Positions 1 to 7,753 of a DNA stretch of 26,394 nucleotides are shown in pieces (within the stretch, counting starts at the first letter, position 1; the number at the start of each line of letters is the position of its first letter). The translations under genes and the position numbers were made by a program. Source of the stretch: a virus; IMG/VR virus record IMGVR_UViG_3300006874_000111, positions 1-26,394 of that record. One strand, written 5' to 3'. The notes under the pieces are model-generated. The model was not told the DNA's origin, did not search any database, and saw only the letters and a program-made list of their open reading frames with translations.

Positions 1-24
1 AAAAAAAGGGCGTTGCCGCCCTTT
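1..24 (-). terminator. Intrinsic terminator of the lipoprotein gene
   Basis: An 8-bp perfect stem (5-12 with 17-24) closes a 4-nt loop that reads GCAA, a GNRA tetraloop, on the minus strand. On the minus strand the 3' arm runs directly into an uninterrupted T tract at the window edge. The hairpin begins about 10 nt after the stop codon of the minus-strand lipoprotein gene, so it should end that transcript. On the plus strand the tail is only TTTG, so it works mainly leftward. Confidence 0.85.
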
Positions 25-33
25 GATTATGCT

Positions 34-1116
34 TTATTGGCAAACAAATAAGCCGTCTGCATTTGGACTACAAGTAATTGGATCAGCCAATTCTGCACCA
101 AGCAAATCAATAGTGTTTTGCATGTCAGCAATAATTGTGCTGTAATTAGTACCTTGTGCATCAAGCAAGTTCATGCCAGTTGTACCAACTGTGCCCACAG
201 CATCGATACCATGTGTACCAAGTGTGGTGAGGTTGGTCATACCTGCCGAACCCATTGCTTGAATACCATCCATGCCTGCACCAGAGATGGTGGTCATGTT
301 GGTCATACCAGTTGTTGCTACTGCACCAATAGTGGTCATGCCGTATTGACTAACTTCGTTGAGATTAGTCATACCAGCAAGGCCAAGTGTAGCCATGCCT
401 TCCATACCAGTTGTAGCAACACTATCAACTGTGGTAAAACCAGTTGTAGCAATGCTGTCAGCAGTTGCAAAGCCATAGCCAGCCACTGTGGTAGTTGCAT
501 TGAAACCTGTTGTTGCAATGTTTTCATTAGCAGTGAATCCTGCTGTAGCAATAGTGCCAGCAGTTGTTAAACCTGCTGTACCTAATGCAACTGTTTGGTC
601 ACCTGCTGTATTGAGAGCGCCAAACCCTGCAACACCCAAATCAACTAGTTGTTGACCACTGGCCGCGGCGCCTTCTGCCCAGGATGAACCTAGACTAGTA
701 ACCATGTTTTGCTGTCCTAACTGAATTGCTTCGTTAGATGCAAAACTTGCCATTTGGATTTCACGTGCATTGTTTGATGAATTCTTAGCCACATCAGATT
801 GAATCCACAATCCACCAAGTGTTGCAACCGGTGTTGCAAGTACTTTGGCCCAACTGAGTGCATCTGACTCAATATATTGTGGTGCAATTGTAGCATCCTT
901 GCTCATTGCAATAGCCATCGTGGCCACTGCTTTTGAAGCCGCATCACCAGAATTTGCGATAGTGGCTAATGCCCTATATCGTGCTTCTGTTGCTGAGGCA
1001 TTTGCTTGTGCCGCCTGTTGAACTGCGAGATAGTAATCAGACCTAGCACCAGAATTGGCACAGGCAGATACTAATACAGTGGCGGTTAACACAAACAATA
1101 GTTTTACTACGTTCAT
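34..1116 (-). CDS. Secreted lipoprotein with 11-residue (hendecad) repeats
   Basis: A 360-residue phage-encoded lipoprotein. The N-terminus is a lipoprotein signal: basic MNVVK, a hydrophobic stretch, then lipobox VSAC with the acylated Cys at residue 19, so it should sit in the inner or outer membrane facing the periplasm. Residues about 30-150 are Ala-rich and probably helical. Residues 182-324 are thirteen consecutive 11-residue units beginning G-[FMLI]. The C-terminus has two Cys (349, 359) that could form a disulfide, consistent with export. The start has SD AGAGG. A near-consensus sigma70 promoter (1222-1250) suggests early expression, with a possible late octamer at 1272-1279; a weaker TATAAACA lies at 1133-1140. 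No family is recognised. Early phage lipoproteins such as T5 Llp block superinfection, so that role is an inference only; a virion or lysis (spanin-like) role is an alternative. Confidence 0.85.
   Translation of the reverse strand: MNVVKLLFVLTATVLVSACANSGARSDYYLAVQQAAQANASATEARYRALATIANSGDAASKAVATMAIAMSKDATIAPQYIESDALSWAKVLATPVATLGGLWIQSDVAKNSSNNAREIQMASFASNEAIQLGQQNMVTSLGSSWAEGAAASGQQLVDLGVAGFGALNTAGDQTVALGTAGLTTAGTIATAGFTANENIATTGFNATTTVAGYGFATADSIATTGFTTVDSVATTGMEGMATLGLAGMTNLNEVSQYGMTTIGAVATTGMTNMTTISGAGMDGIQAMGSAGMTNLTTLGTHGIDAVGTVGTTGMNLLDAQGTNYSTIIADMQNTIDLLGAELADPITCSPNADGLFVCQ
145..573 (-). repeat. Thirteen in-frame 33-bp / 11-residue repeats
   Basis: Codons 182-324 of the lipoprotein gene encode 13 contiguous 11-residue units, each starting with Gly followed by Phe, Met, Leu or Ile, with hydrophobic residues near positions 5 and 8 and small residues at 9. 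There are no insertions between units. A less regular pair of units (11 and 10 residues) precedes them from residue 161. The DNA copies are degenerate, so the repeat is old or selected at protein level. The spacing matches the a/d/e/h pattern of hendecad coiled coils, with Gly/Ala at the core positions. Confidence 0.85.
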
Positions 1117-1221
1117 GATCGTATCCTCTTGTTGTTTATAAACTACTCTTCAAAGTATTCCTTAGCGAAACACTTTGAAAGTAATTCAACAATGCATGAT
1201 ACCACTGTACATTGAAGAACT

Positions 1222-1250
1222 AATATACAGGTAAAACATCATATTGTCAA
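1222..1250 (-). promoter_or_regulatory. Sigma70-type promoter for the lipoprotein gene
   Basis: On the minus strand TTGACA (1245-1250) is followed after exactly 17 bp by TATATT (1222-1227). It points at the lipoprotein start about 105 bp downstream. It matches the two other promoters of this type in the window (4441-4469 and 16913-16941), supporting use by unmodified host RNA polymerase early in infection. Confidence 0.75.
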
Positions 1251-1271
1251 CCTATATATGCTCTGTAAAGG

Positions 1272-1279
1272 TATTTATT
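1272..1279 (-). promoter_or_regulatory. Possible late promoter octamer AATAAATA
   Basis: The minus strand reads AATAAATA followed by CC. The plus-strand context TATTTATTGTAGTAAA is almost identical to that around 9854-9861 (one difference over 16 bases), so it is likely a real signal rather than chance. It would give the lipoprotein gene a second, late promoter with a long leader. Confidence 0.45.
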
Positions 1280-1294
1280 GTAGTAAATAACAGC

Positions 1295-2440
1295 ATGCCA
1301 GATAATTTGAACAGAAACATAACTGCAATGTACGGCAGTGTAATAGACACAATACATATTAAAAAGCCTATACTATATCATTGTTTGATAAGACAAAAAG
1401 ACTACGATGCATTAGATTATAATCCTCATGATGGTACAACCTATGTGCCAAAATTTGATTTTACTGATATATGGACCAAACAAGAAATAAGACAAGTTGT
1501 GTTTTCTAAGGGTGCAGTAATTATAGATTTTTCTGGAGAAAATTATCATGATAATTTAGATGTGTGTAAAGGTGTGGTTAATGCACTAGGTGAGTTAGGT
1601 ATACCTGGTAATCAAGTGGTTTATTTGAGTGGTAAGCATAACGAAGCATCTATTAGAAATACACCTGCATACATTTTACATTTGCCTGTGTTTGATTATT
1701 ATATGCGTAAAAAATATAATGAAAGTGTAAATCGCTTAGAATTTTTGCAAACCAACAAGCAAGAAAAATTATTTGTTTGCCCAATGCGTAGATTACACAG
1801 CCTTAAGATATTTAGAACTAAAATGCTTTTGGAAATGCACAAGGCAGATTGTATTAAGTATGGCATGATTTCACATATGAGTATGCCCGATAGTTACAGA
1901 CATTTTTTTACAGAGTCTGAATGCAACACACTAGATGAAATTTTACCACTGTGGATAGATTATAATATGGATGCTACACACGGAAGTGAAATATCACATG
2001 ACCCTTACAAAGGCAAAGGTTACCTAGCACCTTACTCTGATATGATAGCAAATACATATTTTCATGCAACTGTGGAAACATGGATTGATCAATTCTTTAT
2101 AACTGAAAAAACATATAGACCAATGTATCACAAAATGCCTGTATTGATATTAGGTGGTGCTGGTTCAAACACAAAAATCAAAGAGTACGGTTATAAAACA
2201 TATGAAGATTGGTTTGATCTAAGTTGGGACAATGAGCCAAATGATAATAAAAGAATTAAATGCTATGTTAACGAAGTACAACGTGTGTGCAAATTACTTG
2301 AAAATATGTCAGTAGCAGAACGTATTAGTTGGAGTACAAAAAATATGAATGTACTAGAACACAATTTCAATAACATGAAGCAATCACAGTATTTAGAAAA
2401 TCAATTTGCAAAATTAGCAGAGCACATAAATCAGTTATGA
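1295..2440 (+). CDS. Glycosyltransferase-like protein (GT10-like C-terminal motif), copy 1
   Basis: About 381 residues from ATG 1295; an in-frame TTG at 1244 exists but lies inside the -35 box of the opposing promoter, so it is unlikely. No strong SD is visible before 1295. Near residue 270 it has 'TEKTYRPMYHKMPVLILGG', which resembles the C-terminal nucleotide-sugar-binding motif (TEK...P/V...G) of GT-B fucosyltransferases of family GT10. An F-x-C-x-M-R segment lies mid-protein. It is paralogous to the next gene (shared FxCxMR, TEK, and YKTYEDWFDLSWD blocks) and overlaps it by ATGA, so they are co-translated. Likely role: adding a sugar to phage DNA, virion protein or host surface glycan. 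The family call is inferred from motifs; the acceptor is unknown. Confidence 0.7.
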   Translation: MPDNLNRNITAMYGSVIDTIHIKKPILYHCLIRQKDYDALDYNPHDGTTYVPKFDFTDIWTKQEIRQVVFSKGAVIIDFSGENYHDNLDVCKGVVNALGELGIPGNQVVYLSGKHNEASIRNTPAYILHLPVFDYYMRKKYNESVNRLEFLQTNKQEKLFVCPMRRLHSLKIFRTKMLLEMHKADCIKYGMISHMSMPDSYRHFFTESECNTLDEILPLWIDYNMDATHGSEISHDPYKGKGYLAPYSDMIANTYFHATVETWIDQFFITEKTYRPMYHKMPVLILGGAGSNTKIKEYGYKTYEDWFDLSWDNEPNDNKRIKCYVNEVQRVCKLLENMSVAERISWSTKNMNVLEHNFNNMKQSQYLENQFAKLAEHINQL

Positions 2441-3594
2441 ACAAATGGGAGATAGGCAAAGATGCTTCAAATGAATCTTTGAGAACATTCGATATTGCAT
2501 TGAATGGTTTGTCATTTGAGCAATTCTTATATCCTATAATAGGCGAGGGTAATTATGAATTGCAAACAATCTCAAAGTCCAGTATTTTGCCTTTAGAGCA
2601 AAAAGATATCAATCAACCAACTCATTACAAAGACTTATTTACAAAACCCAAAAAAGGTTATACAAAATTGCCAACATTGCAATTTTTCTTAGGCGTTTGG
2701 AATCACAAGTACTCAAACTATTTTTCAGCAATATCACCTGCTGTATTGCAAATGTTAAAAAACAAACAGGTGATAATTGTGTTCAATAACTTTAGTGAAG
2801 CATGGCCACATGACATGTATAATATTCCCATGGCCATAGAAAGCGAAGCAATAAAATACGGCTTTCCATTAGAGAATATTGTTTACATAACAGGAAATAT
2901 GTATGATACTGAACGTTATATAAAGGAAAGTGCATATAAAACACTAAATGTAGTTAGCACTTCTTACTGGCACATAATGACACATTTTAATAATTCAAAC
3001 TTTGATCATTATGAAAAGCCTGCAACATACAATAAAATATTTGCTTGTTTGATGAGGAAAAATAGAATACACAGAAAGTTATTGTTAGATATGCTTGAAA
3101 AAAATAATCTATCCCAATACGGTTTGATTTCATTTCCAAACGTACACGAAATTGATCAGCCATTGAGTAGTGTGCAATTTCTCAATTCTTTAGAACACAT
3201 ACACAGAGATTGTTTGTTTAGTGTTACAGCAGAAACACATCATAATAGCACAGTTTACACAGAAAAAGTAATTAAACCAATGTTATGCAGGATGCCTCAA
3301 CTAATTATTGGCAATGTAAATGCAAATAGTGATCTAAAATTAGCAGGTTATAAGACTTACGAAGACTGGTTTGATTTAAGTTGGGATAGTGAAAACGACT
3401 TAGAAAAGAGGTTGTATTGTGCTGTTGAAGAAATTAAAAGTGCTGTAAGACGCTTATATGCACTCACAGATGCCGAAAAGCATGCCTGGGTAAACAAAAA
3501 CACTGATGTTTTACAACACAACTATCAGCAAACAGTGAATAACAGCGAATGTAAAAAAGTTTTTACAGACCTACTTTATAGCATTAATCTTTGA
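2437..3594 (+). CDS. Glycosyltransferase-like protein, copy 2 (tandem paralog)
   Basis: A 385-residue paralog of the upstream gene, starting in its stop codon (ATGA). Shared landmarks are 'FACLMRKNRIHRKLLLDML', 'VYTEKVIKPMLCRMPQLIIGN' and 'GYKTYEDWFDLSWD'. The TEK-x6-MP-x-LI-x-G block again recalls GT-B fucosyltransferases (GT10-like). The rest has diverged strongly, so the two probably act on different donors or acceptors, or form a heterodimer. It ends 19 bp inside the 3' end of the opposing small gene (3576-3875), and no terminator hairpin separates the convergent transcripts. Function is inferred from motif only. Confidence 0.7.
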   Translation: MNKWEIGKDASNESLRTFDIALNGLSFEQFLYPIIGEGNYELQTISKSSILPLEQKDINQPTHYKDLFTKPKKGYTKLPTLQFFLGVWNHKYSNYFSAISPAVLQMLKNKQVIIVFNNFSEAWPHDMYNIPMAIESEAIKYGFPLENIVYITGNMYDTERYIKESAYKTLNVVSTSYWHIMTHFNNSNFDHYEKPATYNKIFACLMRKNRIHRKLLLDMLEKNNLSQYGLISFPNVHEIDQPLSSVQFLNSLEHIHRDCLFSVTAETHHNSTVYTEKVIKPMLCRMPQLIIGNVNANSDLKLAGYKTYEDWFDLSWDSENDLEKRLYCAVEEIKSAVRRLYALTDAEKHAWVNKNTDVLQHNYQQTVNNSECKKVFTDLLYSINL

Positions 3595-3875
3595 GAACTA
3601 GTAGGCTGACACTTCTTTTGATACTCATTAATAAGTTCATCACCTTTAAGTTGTTCACCAAAGTATCTGAGAACTTTACCATCTTGTTCTCTTTTGATAA
3701 GACCACTATTGAATGTAGTGTCAGTTACGTTTTTGTTGTTTGCAGTGTCTTCAGGTTTATCATCATACCACATACTACTTATTGAATGTATATGGATATC
3801 TTTAATACCCTCTGCCCATTCTTCTGCTTCTAATAACAATCGTTGTCTTTCAACTTTTTCTGAATGTTCTGTCAT
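3576..3875 (-). CDS. Small hypothetical protein coupled to the exonuclease gene
   Basis: About 99 residues, starting MTEHSEKVERQRL at 3875. This start lies inside the stop of the exonuclease gene (ATGA overlap) and is preferred over the longer reading from 3917, whose extra N-terminus lies entirely inside the upstream gene. The protein is charged, with an N-terminal helix rich in Glu and Arg, and no Cys cluster, signal peptide or membrane segment beyond the start. I do not recognise a family. Translational coupling to a DexA-like nuclease suggests a related role in host DNA breakdown or its control, which is inference. Confidence 0.65.
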   Translation of the reverse strand: MTEHSEKVERQRLLLEAEEWAEGIKDIHIHSISSMWYDDKPEDTANNKNVTDTTFNSGLIKREQDGKVLRYFGEQLKGDELINEYQKKCQPTSSQRLML

Positions 3876-4411
3876 CTTTCTTGTACTCCAAAATGTGCAA
3901 ATGTTTGCTGTACACAAACTGCTTGAAAAAATGCATCTGCACTTGCATCATGTAAATCCTGTTGTATGGCTTTGCGTGGATCTGCAGGCATCATGTTAAA
4001 AATAGTTCTGCAGTCTTGCACTTGCCAAAACGCCCAACGTCTATGATGATCAAATTGCTTGAATAAGTTTTCAAGTATAACCATATCAAATTGTGGTCCT
4101 TGACACCATATTTTATCTACGTCCCATAGCCATTTATTTAAGTCTTTGAAAAACTGATCTAATGGTATACGGCCTTCTTCGCTGAATGCTTCGTCTTGAA
4201 TATGTTTGGGTAATTTAGCCCACCACTCAAGAGTGCTTTCTAATACACTACGACCTGCATTCATTTGCTCATCAGCACTTGGACGCCACAATGTTCTAGT
4301 GTGTGGTTCTACATTTGTAAAAGGATCAAACTTACAAGCACCAACACTTAACACAACGCAATCAGGTTCTGTGCCTAATGTTTCTATATCGATCATTGCA
4401 TGTGTAGCCAT
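3872..4411 (-). CDS. DEDDh 3'-5' exonuclease, DexA/DnaQ-like
   Basis: A 179-residue protein of the DnaQ/RNase T fold that should remove nucleotides from DNA (or RNA) 3' ends by two-metal catalysis. Exo I is 'MIDIETLG' (Asp8, Glu10). Exo II is 'CQGPQFDMVILENLF' (Asp109). Exo III is 'HDASADA' (His154, Asp159), the DEDDh signature. It is shorter than T4 DexA and contains little beyond the nuclease core; it resembles the exonuclease VIII-like group in T4-like marine phages. It has its own near-perfect sigma70 promoter and a short leader with GAG before ATG, which fits early use in degrading host DNA. The following small gene is coupled by ATGA. An exoribonuclease activity cannot be excluded. Confidence 0.85.
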   Translation of the reverse strand: MATHAMIDIETLGTEPDCVVLSVGACKFDPFTNVEPHTRTLWRPSADEQMNAGRSVLESTLEWWAKLPKHIQDEAFSEEGRIPLDQFFKDLNKWLWDVDKIWCQGPQFDMVILENLFKQFDHHRRWAFWQVQDCRTIFNMMPADPRKAIQQDLHDASADAFFQAVCVQQTFAHFGVQER

Positions 4412-4440
4412 ATTATACTCAGATTTATATTAAAAATTAT

Positions 4441-4469
4441 ATTATATGCTAAAAAGGTAATATTGTCAA
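4441..4469 (-). promoter_or_regulatory. Consensus sigma70 promoter for the exonuclease gene
   Basis: The minus strand has TTGACA (4464-4469), a 17-bp spacer, and TATAAT (4441-4446): a perfect match at both elements and spacing. The -35 box lies inside the last codons of the upstream SGNH-like gene, and the expected start lies about 23 nt before the ATG at 4411. A TATAAATC sequence at 4422-4429 could be a late element but is weaker. Confidence 0.85.
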
Positions 4470-5159
4470 CAGTTGTGTAGCAAAATACTTGTGTGCTTTA
4501 AGAGATAAATGCCCATCGGGTGCTTCTCCAAATTTTAGCAACGCACCAGTCATAGTGAATGGCATTTTTATTTTATTCCAATGTGGTAAACAATATGTAT
4601 CATATTGTGTGTTCTTTCCTCTAATTGGTACTTCGCTTATAAGTTCAAATTGTGGAACTAAAGGTACACCTGTGTGTATAACATGTTTAATACCCAATGA
4701 TTTCAAATACATATCTGCATGATTCATATACAATAATGTATCTATATAGGAATTGTTATCTGTGTGCAAATTCTCATAAAAGTTTAATACATAATCATCC
4801 TCATGCCAAGGACCAATAGTGTGCATATCACATCGAAACAGATTAACACTTGAATCATCTAGTGTTTTACTTTCAGGATAAATTGTGTAATCGTACTCAT
4901 CTGTAACTACGGCAAACCTGGCTGGAAACGACCAACAAATAATAACTATGTCATCTTCTTTATGTTCGGCATTACAAATTACATGCCAGATAGTTTTATT
5001 TCCAATACCAATTCCTGCTCTATTTGATGCAGGTATGCTGTGTGAGTTACCTAGCAAATAGGGCCAACTGTTTTCATCGGGTATTTCAGGACAGGGATCG
5101 TTTGGATTTAAGCCTTGACCAACTGTAAAACTATCACCGTAAGCAACTATTCTGGACAT
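4449..5159 (-). CDS. SGNH/GDSL-like hydrolase (first of three in the window)
   Basis: A 236-residue protein with the SGNH block I 'YGDSFTVG' (nucleophile Ser10), a block II-like 'NRAGIGIGN', and a C-terminal 'PDGHLSLKAH' (Asp215, His217), the Asp/His part of the triad. These enzymes hydrolyse esters, typically removing or transferring acyl groups on sugars or lipids. It starts 2 nt after the stop of the glycosyltransferase-like gene 5162-6022 and is probably the last gene of that set (6924 to 4449), so a role in trimming or deacetylating a glycan is plausible. No signal peptide is seen. Two more distant relatives occur at 21074-22649. The substrate is unknown. Confidence 0.75.
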   Translation of the reverse strand: MSRIVAYGDSFTVGQGLNPNDPCPEIPDENSWPYLLGNSHSIPASNRAGIGIGNKTIWHVICNAEHKEDDIVIICWSFPARFAVVTDEYDYTIYPESKTLDDSSVNLFRCDMHTIGPWHEDDYVLNFYENLHTDNNSYIDTLLYMNHADMYLKSLGIKHVIHTGVPLVPQFELISEVPIRGKNTQYDTYCLPHWNKIKMPFTMTGALLKFGEAPDGHLSLKAHKYFATQLLTILPF

Positions 5160-5161
5160 GC

Positions 5162-6022
5162 TTACAAAACTAATTTTTCGTCGTCGTCAAATTTTGGTTT
5201 GTCTGTGTTTATAGAATGTAATTGACCAGCACCTTTTACATCTTCTCCCCACTGCATTTTAGCAAATGGATCTTGTATTCCTGCTTTGACATCTTCCCAC
5301 CATTGGCTTTTTTGTCCAATGCGTTCTAAGAACCAAGCAATTTTATATGCACTACGCACTCTTTGATTTTGCATATCAGGGTGTCCAAAATCTCTGGGAT
5401 CGTCTGGATTGCCTTCCATGTACTTGCGATTCTTAAATGTTTCATCATCGTTGTTGCCAGTGAGGTCTGCTCTATCATGTAAAATTTCTACATCAATTCT
5501 TTCAAAGATGTCCAGCATATATGCAATATGACTTAGCCAAGCATCGTTTTGTGCATTTTGACTGAGATGATCCATTAGTCTAAACCAATCTTTAGGAACA
5601 ATAGGTAGTATAGCATACGGATGACCATTGTGATTATCTTTTGGACCAAGCAATTTGAATTGTCCATTATATGAAGTGATTACTTCGTCCCACCCCTCTG
5701 TTAACATTAGTGCATCATCATTCCAAAAGAACAACCATTCACCAGTTGCATTTTGAGCAAGTGTGTTTACATAAGTGTGTAAATTTTCATAACCAAGAGG
5801 TTGAAATATATTTGCTCGACACTCAATTTTGTTTTCACGTAAGTATGGTGCTATCTCATCTTCTATATATTTTTTTACTTTATCGTCATCATCATCTAAG
5901 CCTAATATAATTTCAATGCGTTTAGTATGACTTGCTTTAGATACCAATGACTCTAAACTTTTTTTGAGTACGTCAGTTCTACCTCTTGTAGGTAAAAGTA
6001 AAGTTATAATTGTATCATCCAT
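5162..6022 (-). CDS. GT-A (family 2-like) glycosyltransferase
   Basis: A 286-residue protein. The N-terminus 'ITLLLPTRGRTDVLKKSLESL' is the first strand and helix of a family 2-type GT-A fold; 'EIILGLDDDDDKV' follows, and 'GEWLFFWNDDALM' near residue 101-103 occupies the place of the metal-binding DxD (NDD). It should transfer a sugar from a nucleotide donor. The start codon overlaps the stop of the upstream glycosyltransferase-like gene (TAATG), so the two are made together. The Asp run at residues 43-47 is unusual. The acceptor could be virion protein, DNA or host polysaccharide; the sequence does not say which. Confidence 0.8.
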   Translation of the reverse strand: MDDTIITLLLPTRGRTDVLKKSLESLVSKASHTKRIEIILGLDDDDDKVKKYIEDEIAPYLRENKIECRANIFQPLGYENLHTYVNTLAQNATGEWLFFWNDDALMLTEGWDEVITSYNGQFKLLGPKDNHNGHPYAILPIVPKDWFRLMDHLSQNAQNDAWLSHIAYMLDIFERIDVEILHDRADLTGNNDDETFKNRKYMEGNPDDPRDFGHPDMQNQRVRSAYKIAWFLERIGQKSQWWEDVKAGIQDPFAKMQWGEDVKGAGQLHSINTDKPKFDDDEKLVL

Positions 6023-6924
6023 TATCTAGGATTTCCTGTAAATAATTTTCTGATATTTCCTCTGAATGTGTAATGTCCAACATGGTTAAGTGCTGTACGT
6101 GGATCGAGATAAACTTCGCCGCCCATATTTTGCCACAGTCTACAGAATGTATAATCCTCACTCAAGTAACGTTTGCTTTCAGGATCAATCATTGTGTCAA
6201 ACAATGCATACATGTATGGTTCAAATTTATTATCTACATTAATATCATTTTTGTATTTTAATTCTGGATGTGCATCAAACATTTTTTGAACTGTATCTTT
6301 TTTAATACACATAAAGCCTGTGCCAGCATCTTTTAACTTGACTAAATTATCTGTAATTTGTACTTGTGTGGTTGTATTACCTTCTTGGTTTTTCATAAAG
6401 TCGAAGTTTACTACATAATTAGAACTGTGTCCTTCGATAGTGTTTGCATTTTCATCCTCATTTGCTCGAGCGGCTCCAATAATGCTGTCCCAATTAATTG
6501 CTTTTTTGGGATATGCTCCAACAACCACAGGTTTGTCATATGCAACCATACGCAACATATCTTCAGGGTTGAATTCAATATCTGCATCAACAAAAAATAA
6601 ATGTGTTGCTTGTTTATTTTCCATAAAGAAACTGGTCAGTGTGTTACGTCCACGTGTGACTAAACTTTCATTTGCCAGTGTGCTAACAGTGTAAGGAATA
6701 TCGTACTTGCCAAAAAGGATAGCAAGTCTCATCATACTTCTAAAATATGGTTCGCCAATTTGGCCGCCATAGCAAGGTGTAGCAATAAAAATATGTTTTT
6801 GTCTTAACAATCCTACTGGAATCTCGATCTTTTGATCAAGCAATTTGTGCATTACTGCATCGTCATTTTTAGGTGGTTGTGTTTTTGCTTGTTGTTTTTT
6901 AGGTTTGCTTTTTTTAGCCGCCAT
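6022..6924 (-). CDS. GT-A glycosyltransferase-like protein with Lys-rich N-terminus
   Basis: A 300-residue protein. Residues 1-25 are Lys/Gln-rich and probably disordered. The core begins at 'HIFIATPCYGGQIGEPYFRSM' and contains 'HLFFVDADIEFNPEDML' with a clear DxD (Asp113, Asp115), followed by 'VVVGAYPKK' and a C-terminal 'EDYTFCRLW' that could supply a catalytic acid. This arrangement is typical of GT-A enzymes found in T4-like marine phages. SD AGGAT lies before ATG. It heads a tight three-gene set with the next glycosyltransferase and an SGNH hydrolase-like gene. It follows tRNA-Ser by 59 bp, in which I see no convincing promoter, so it may be read with the tRNAs. Substrates are unknown. 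Confidence 0.78.
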   Translation of the reverse strand: MAAKKSKPKKQQAKTQPPKNDDAVMHKLLDQKIEIPVGLLRQKHIFIATPCYGGQIGEPYFRSMMRLAILFGKYDIPYTVSTLANESLVTRGRNTLTSFFMENKQATHLFFVDADIEFNPEDMLRMVAYDKPVVVGAYPKKAINWDSIIGAARANEDENANTIEGHSSNYVVNFDFMKNQEGNTTTQVQITDNLVKLKDAGTGFMCIKKDTVQKMFDAHPELKYKNDINVDNKFEPYMYALFDTMIDPESKRYLSEDYTFCRLWQNMGGEVYLDPRTALNHVGHYTFRGNIRKLFTGNPR

Positions 6925-6983
6925 TTATATATCCTATTTTATATCTATACTTAGTAAGTTACTGCTAACCTCAATTAGTAAAG

Positions 6984-7073
6984 TGGCGGAGAGAGAGGGA
7001 TTCGAACCCTCGATACAGTTACCCGTATAACACCTTAGCAGGGTGCCGCTTTCGACCACTCAGCCACCTCTCC
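6984..7073 (-). tRNA. tRNA-Ser(GCT)
   Basis: A 90-nt class II tRNA. The acceptor stem GGAGAGG/TCTCTCC (one G-T pair), anticodon GCT in the loop CTGCTAA, long variable arm and T arm GAGGG-TTCGAAT-CCCTC are all present. Discriminator G is followed by an encoded CCA (3' end at 6984). It reads AGC/AGT codons. It lies 4 nt after tRNA-Gly. Confidence 0.97.
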
Positions 7074-7077
7074 GTTC

Positions 7078-7152
7078 TGGAGCGGATATCGAGAATCGAA
7101 CTCGAATCTAAACCTTGGCAAGGTCTCATAATAACCGTTATACTATATCCGC
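7078..7152 (-). tRNA. tRNA-Gly(GCC)
   Basis: A 75-nt tRNA with a perfect 7-bp acceptor stem GCGGATA/TATCCGC, anticodon GCC within TTGCCAA, T arm ending in TTCGATTC, discriminator T and an encoded CCA. It starts 6 nt after the stop codon of the oxygenase gene, so it must be processed from the same transcript or one starting inside that gene. It reads GGC/GGT. Confidence 0.96.
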
Positions 7153-7158
7153 GTCTAC

Positions 7159-7740
7159 TTATTTAATGAACGTGACCAAATTATTTTCATAAGTTTGGTT
7201 AGTTTCTATTGTAGCATTAGATAAATGAATGTCAAGTGTTAATCTCAAACAATCATTGTCAGGTACTCGAACTTTGTGATTAAGGTGTCCACCGTATATT
7301 ATCAATCTATTAAATTGGTTTTGTATATATTCATCCTCTATAAACAATCCTGAATTTTTGTCGTTGTCTTGTTCATTGAGAAATAATGTTGTTGATATAT
7401 AAAATGTATCTTCGTTAACTGCTGTAAAATCTTTGTGTTGTTGTACAGTACTGCCTTTAGCAAAACAAGGTATAGTTGCACTTACTTGGTGTCTTAATGT
7501 TGCACGTGATTCATATTCTGTAATATAGTTTGTAAACCAATTTTGTAGTGAGAATTTTTGTTGTAAGTTTCCTTGTGATTGAGGACAATGAAAATGAACA
7601 TATTTTGATTGCTCAAATTCTTTATAACTGTTTGAAAATGTTATAGTTGGAAGATATAATTTGATGTTTGTAAGAATCTTACTTGGTATAGCATTATCTA
7701 TAATAAAAACAGGTGTGTTTTTTATCTTGGTTTTTTTCAT
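7159..7740 (-). CDS. 2-oxoglutarate/Fe(II)-dependent oxygenase family protein
   Basis: A 193-residue protein from ATG 7740 (SD AGG); a longer open frame upstream is just tRNA-Ala read through. It has the iron-binding HxD 'QQHKD' (His102, Asp104), the strand 'ISTTLFLN', 'NSGLFIED', a distal His ('IYGGHLNHKV', His152 or His155) and an Arg that would bind 2-oxoglutarate ('DCLRLTLDIHL', Arg166), in the order expected for a prolyl-4-hydroxylase-like double-stranded beta-helix. Such enzymes hydroxylate or demethylate protein, nucleic acid or small molecules and are common in marine T4-like phages. It is sandwiched between two tRNA pairs, 13 nt after tRNA-Ala and 6 nt before tRNA-Gly. The substrate is unknown; a tRNA or ribosomal target is tempting but rests on location alone. 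Confidence 0.75.
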   Translation of the reverse strand: MKKTKIKNTPVFIIDNAIPSKILTNIKLYLPTITFSNSYKEFEQSKYVHFHCPQSQGNLQQKFSLQNWFTNYITEYESRATLRHQVSATIPCFAKGSTVQQHKDFTAVNEDTFYISTTLFLNEQDNDKNSGLFIEDEYIQNQFNRLIIYGGHLNHKVRVPDNDCLRLTLDIHLSNATIETNQTYENNLVTFIK

Positions 7741-7753
7741 ACTAAACCTATCA

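Noticed and set aside
118-570. A 150-codon Cys/His-rich plus-strand open frame resembling zinc-finger repeats
   Set aside because: It is the exact antisense of the hendecad repeat region; the periodic Cys and His follow from the complementary strand of Thr/Ala/Gly/Met codons, and it has no SD or promoter.
1244-1294. TTG start for the first glycosyltransferase-like gene
   Set aside because: The TTG lies within the opposing -35 element and has no SD; the protein begins to look like its paralog only after ATG 1295.
6925-6983. A sigma70-like promoter (TTGAGG ... TATAGA) before the glycosyltransferase gene
   Set aside because: The spacer would be about 19 bp and the -35 is weak; the gene may be read from the tRNA transcript instead.
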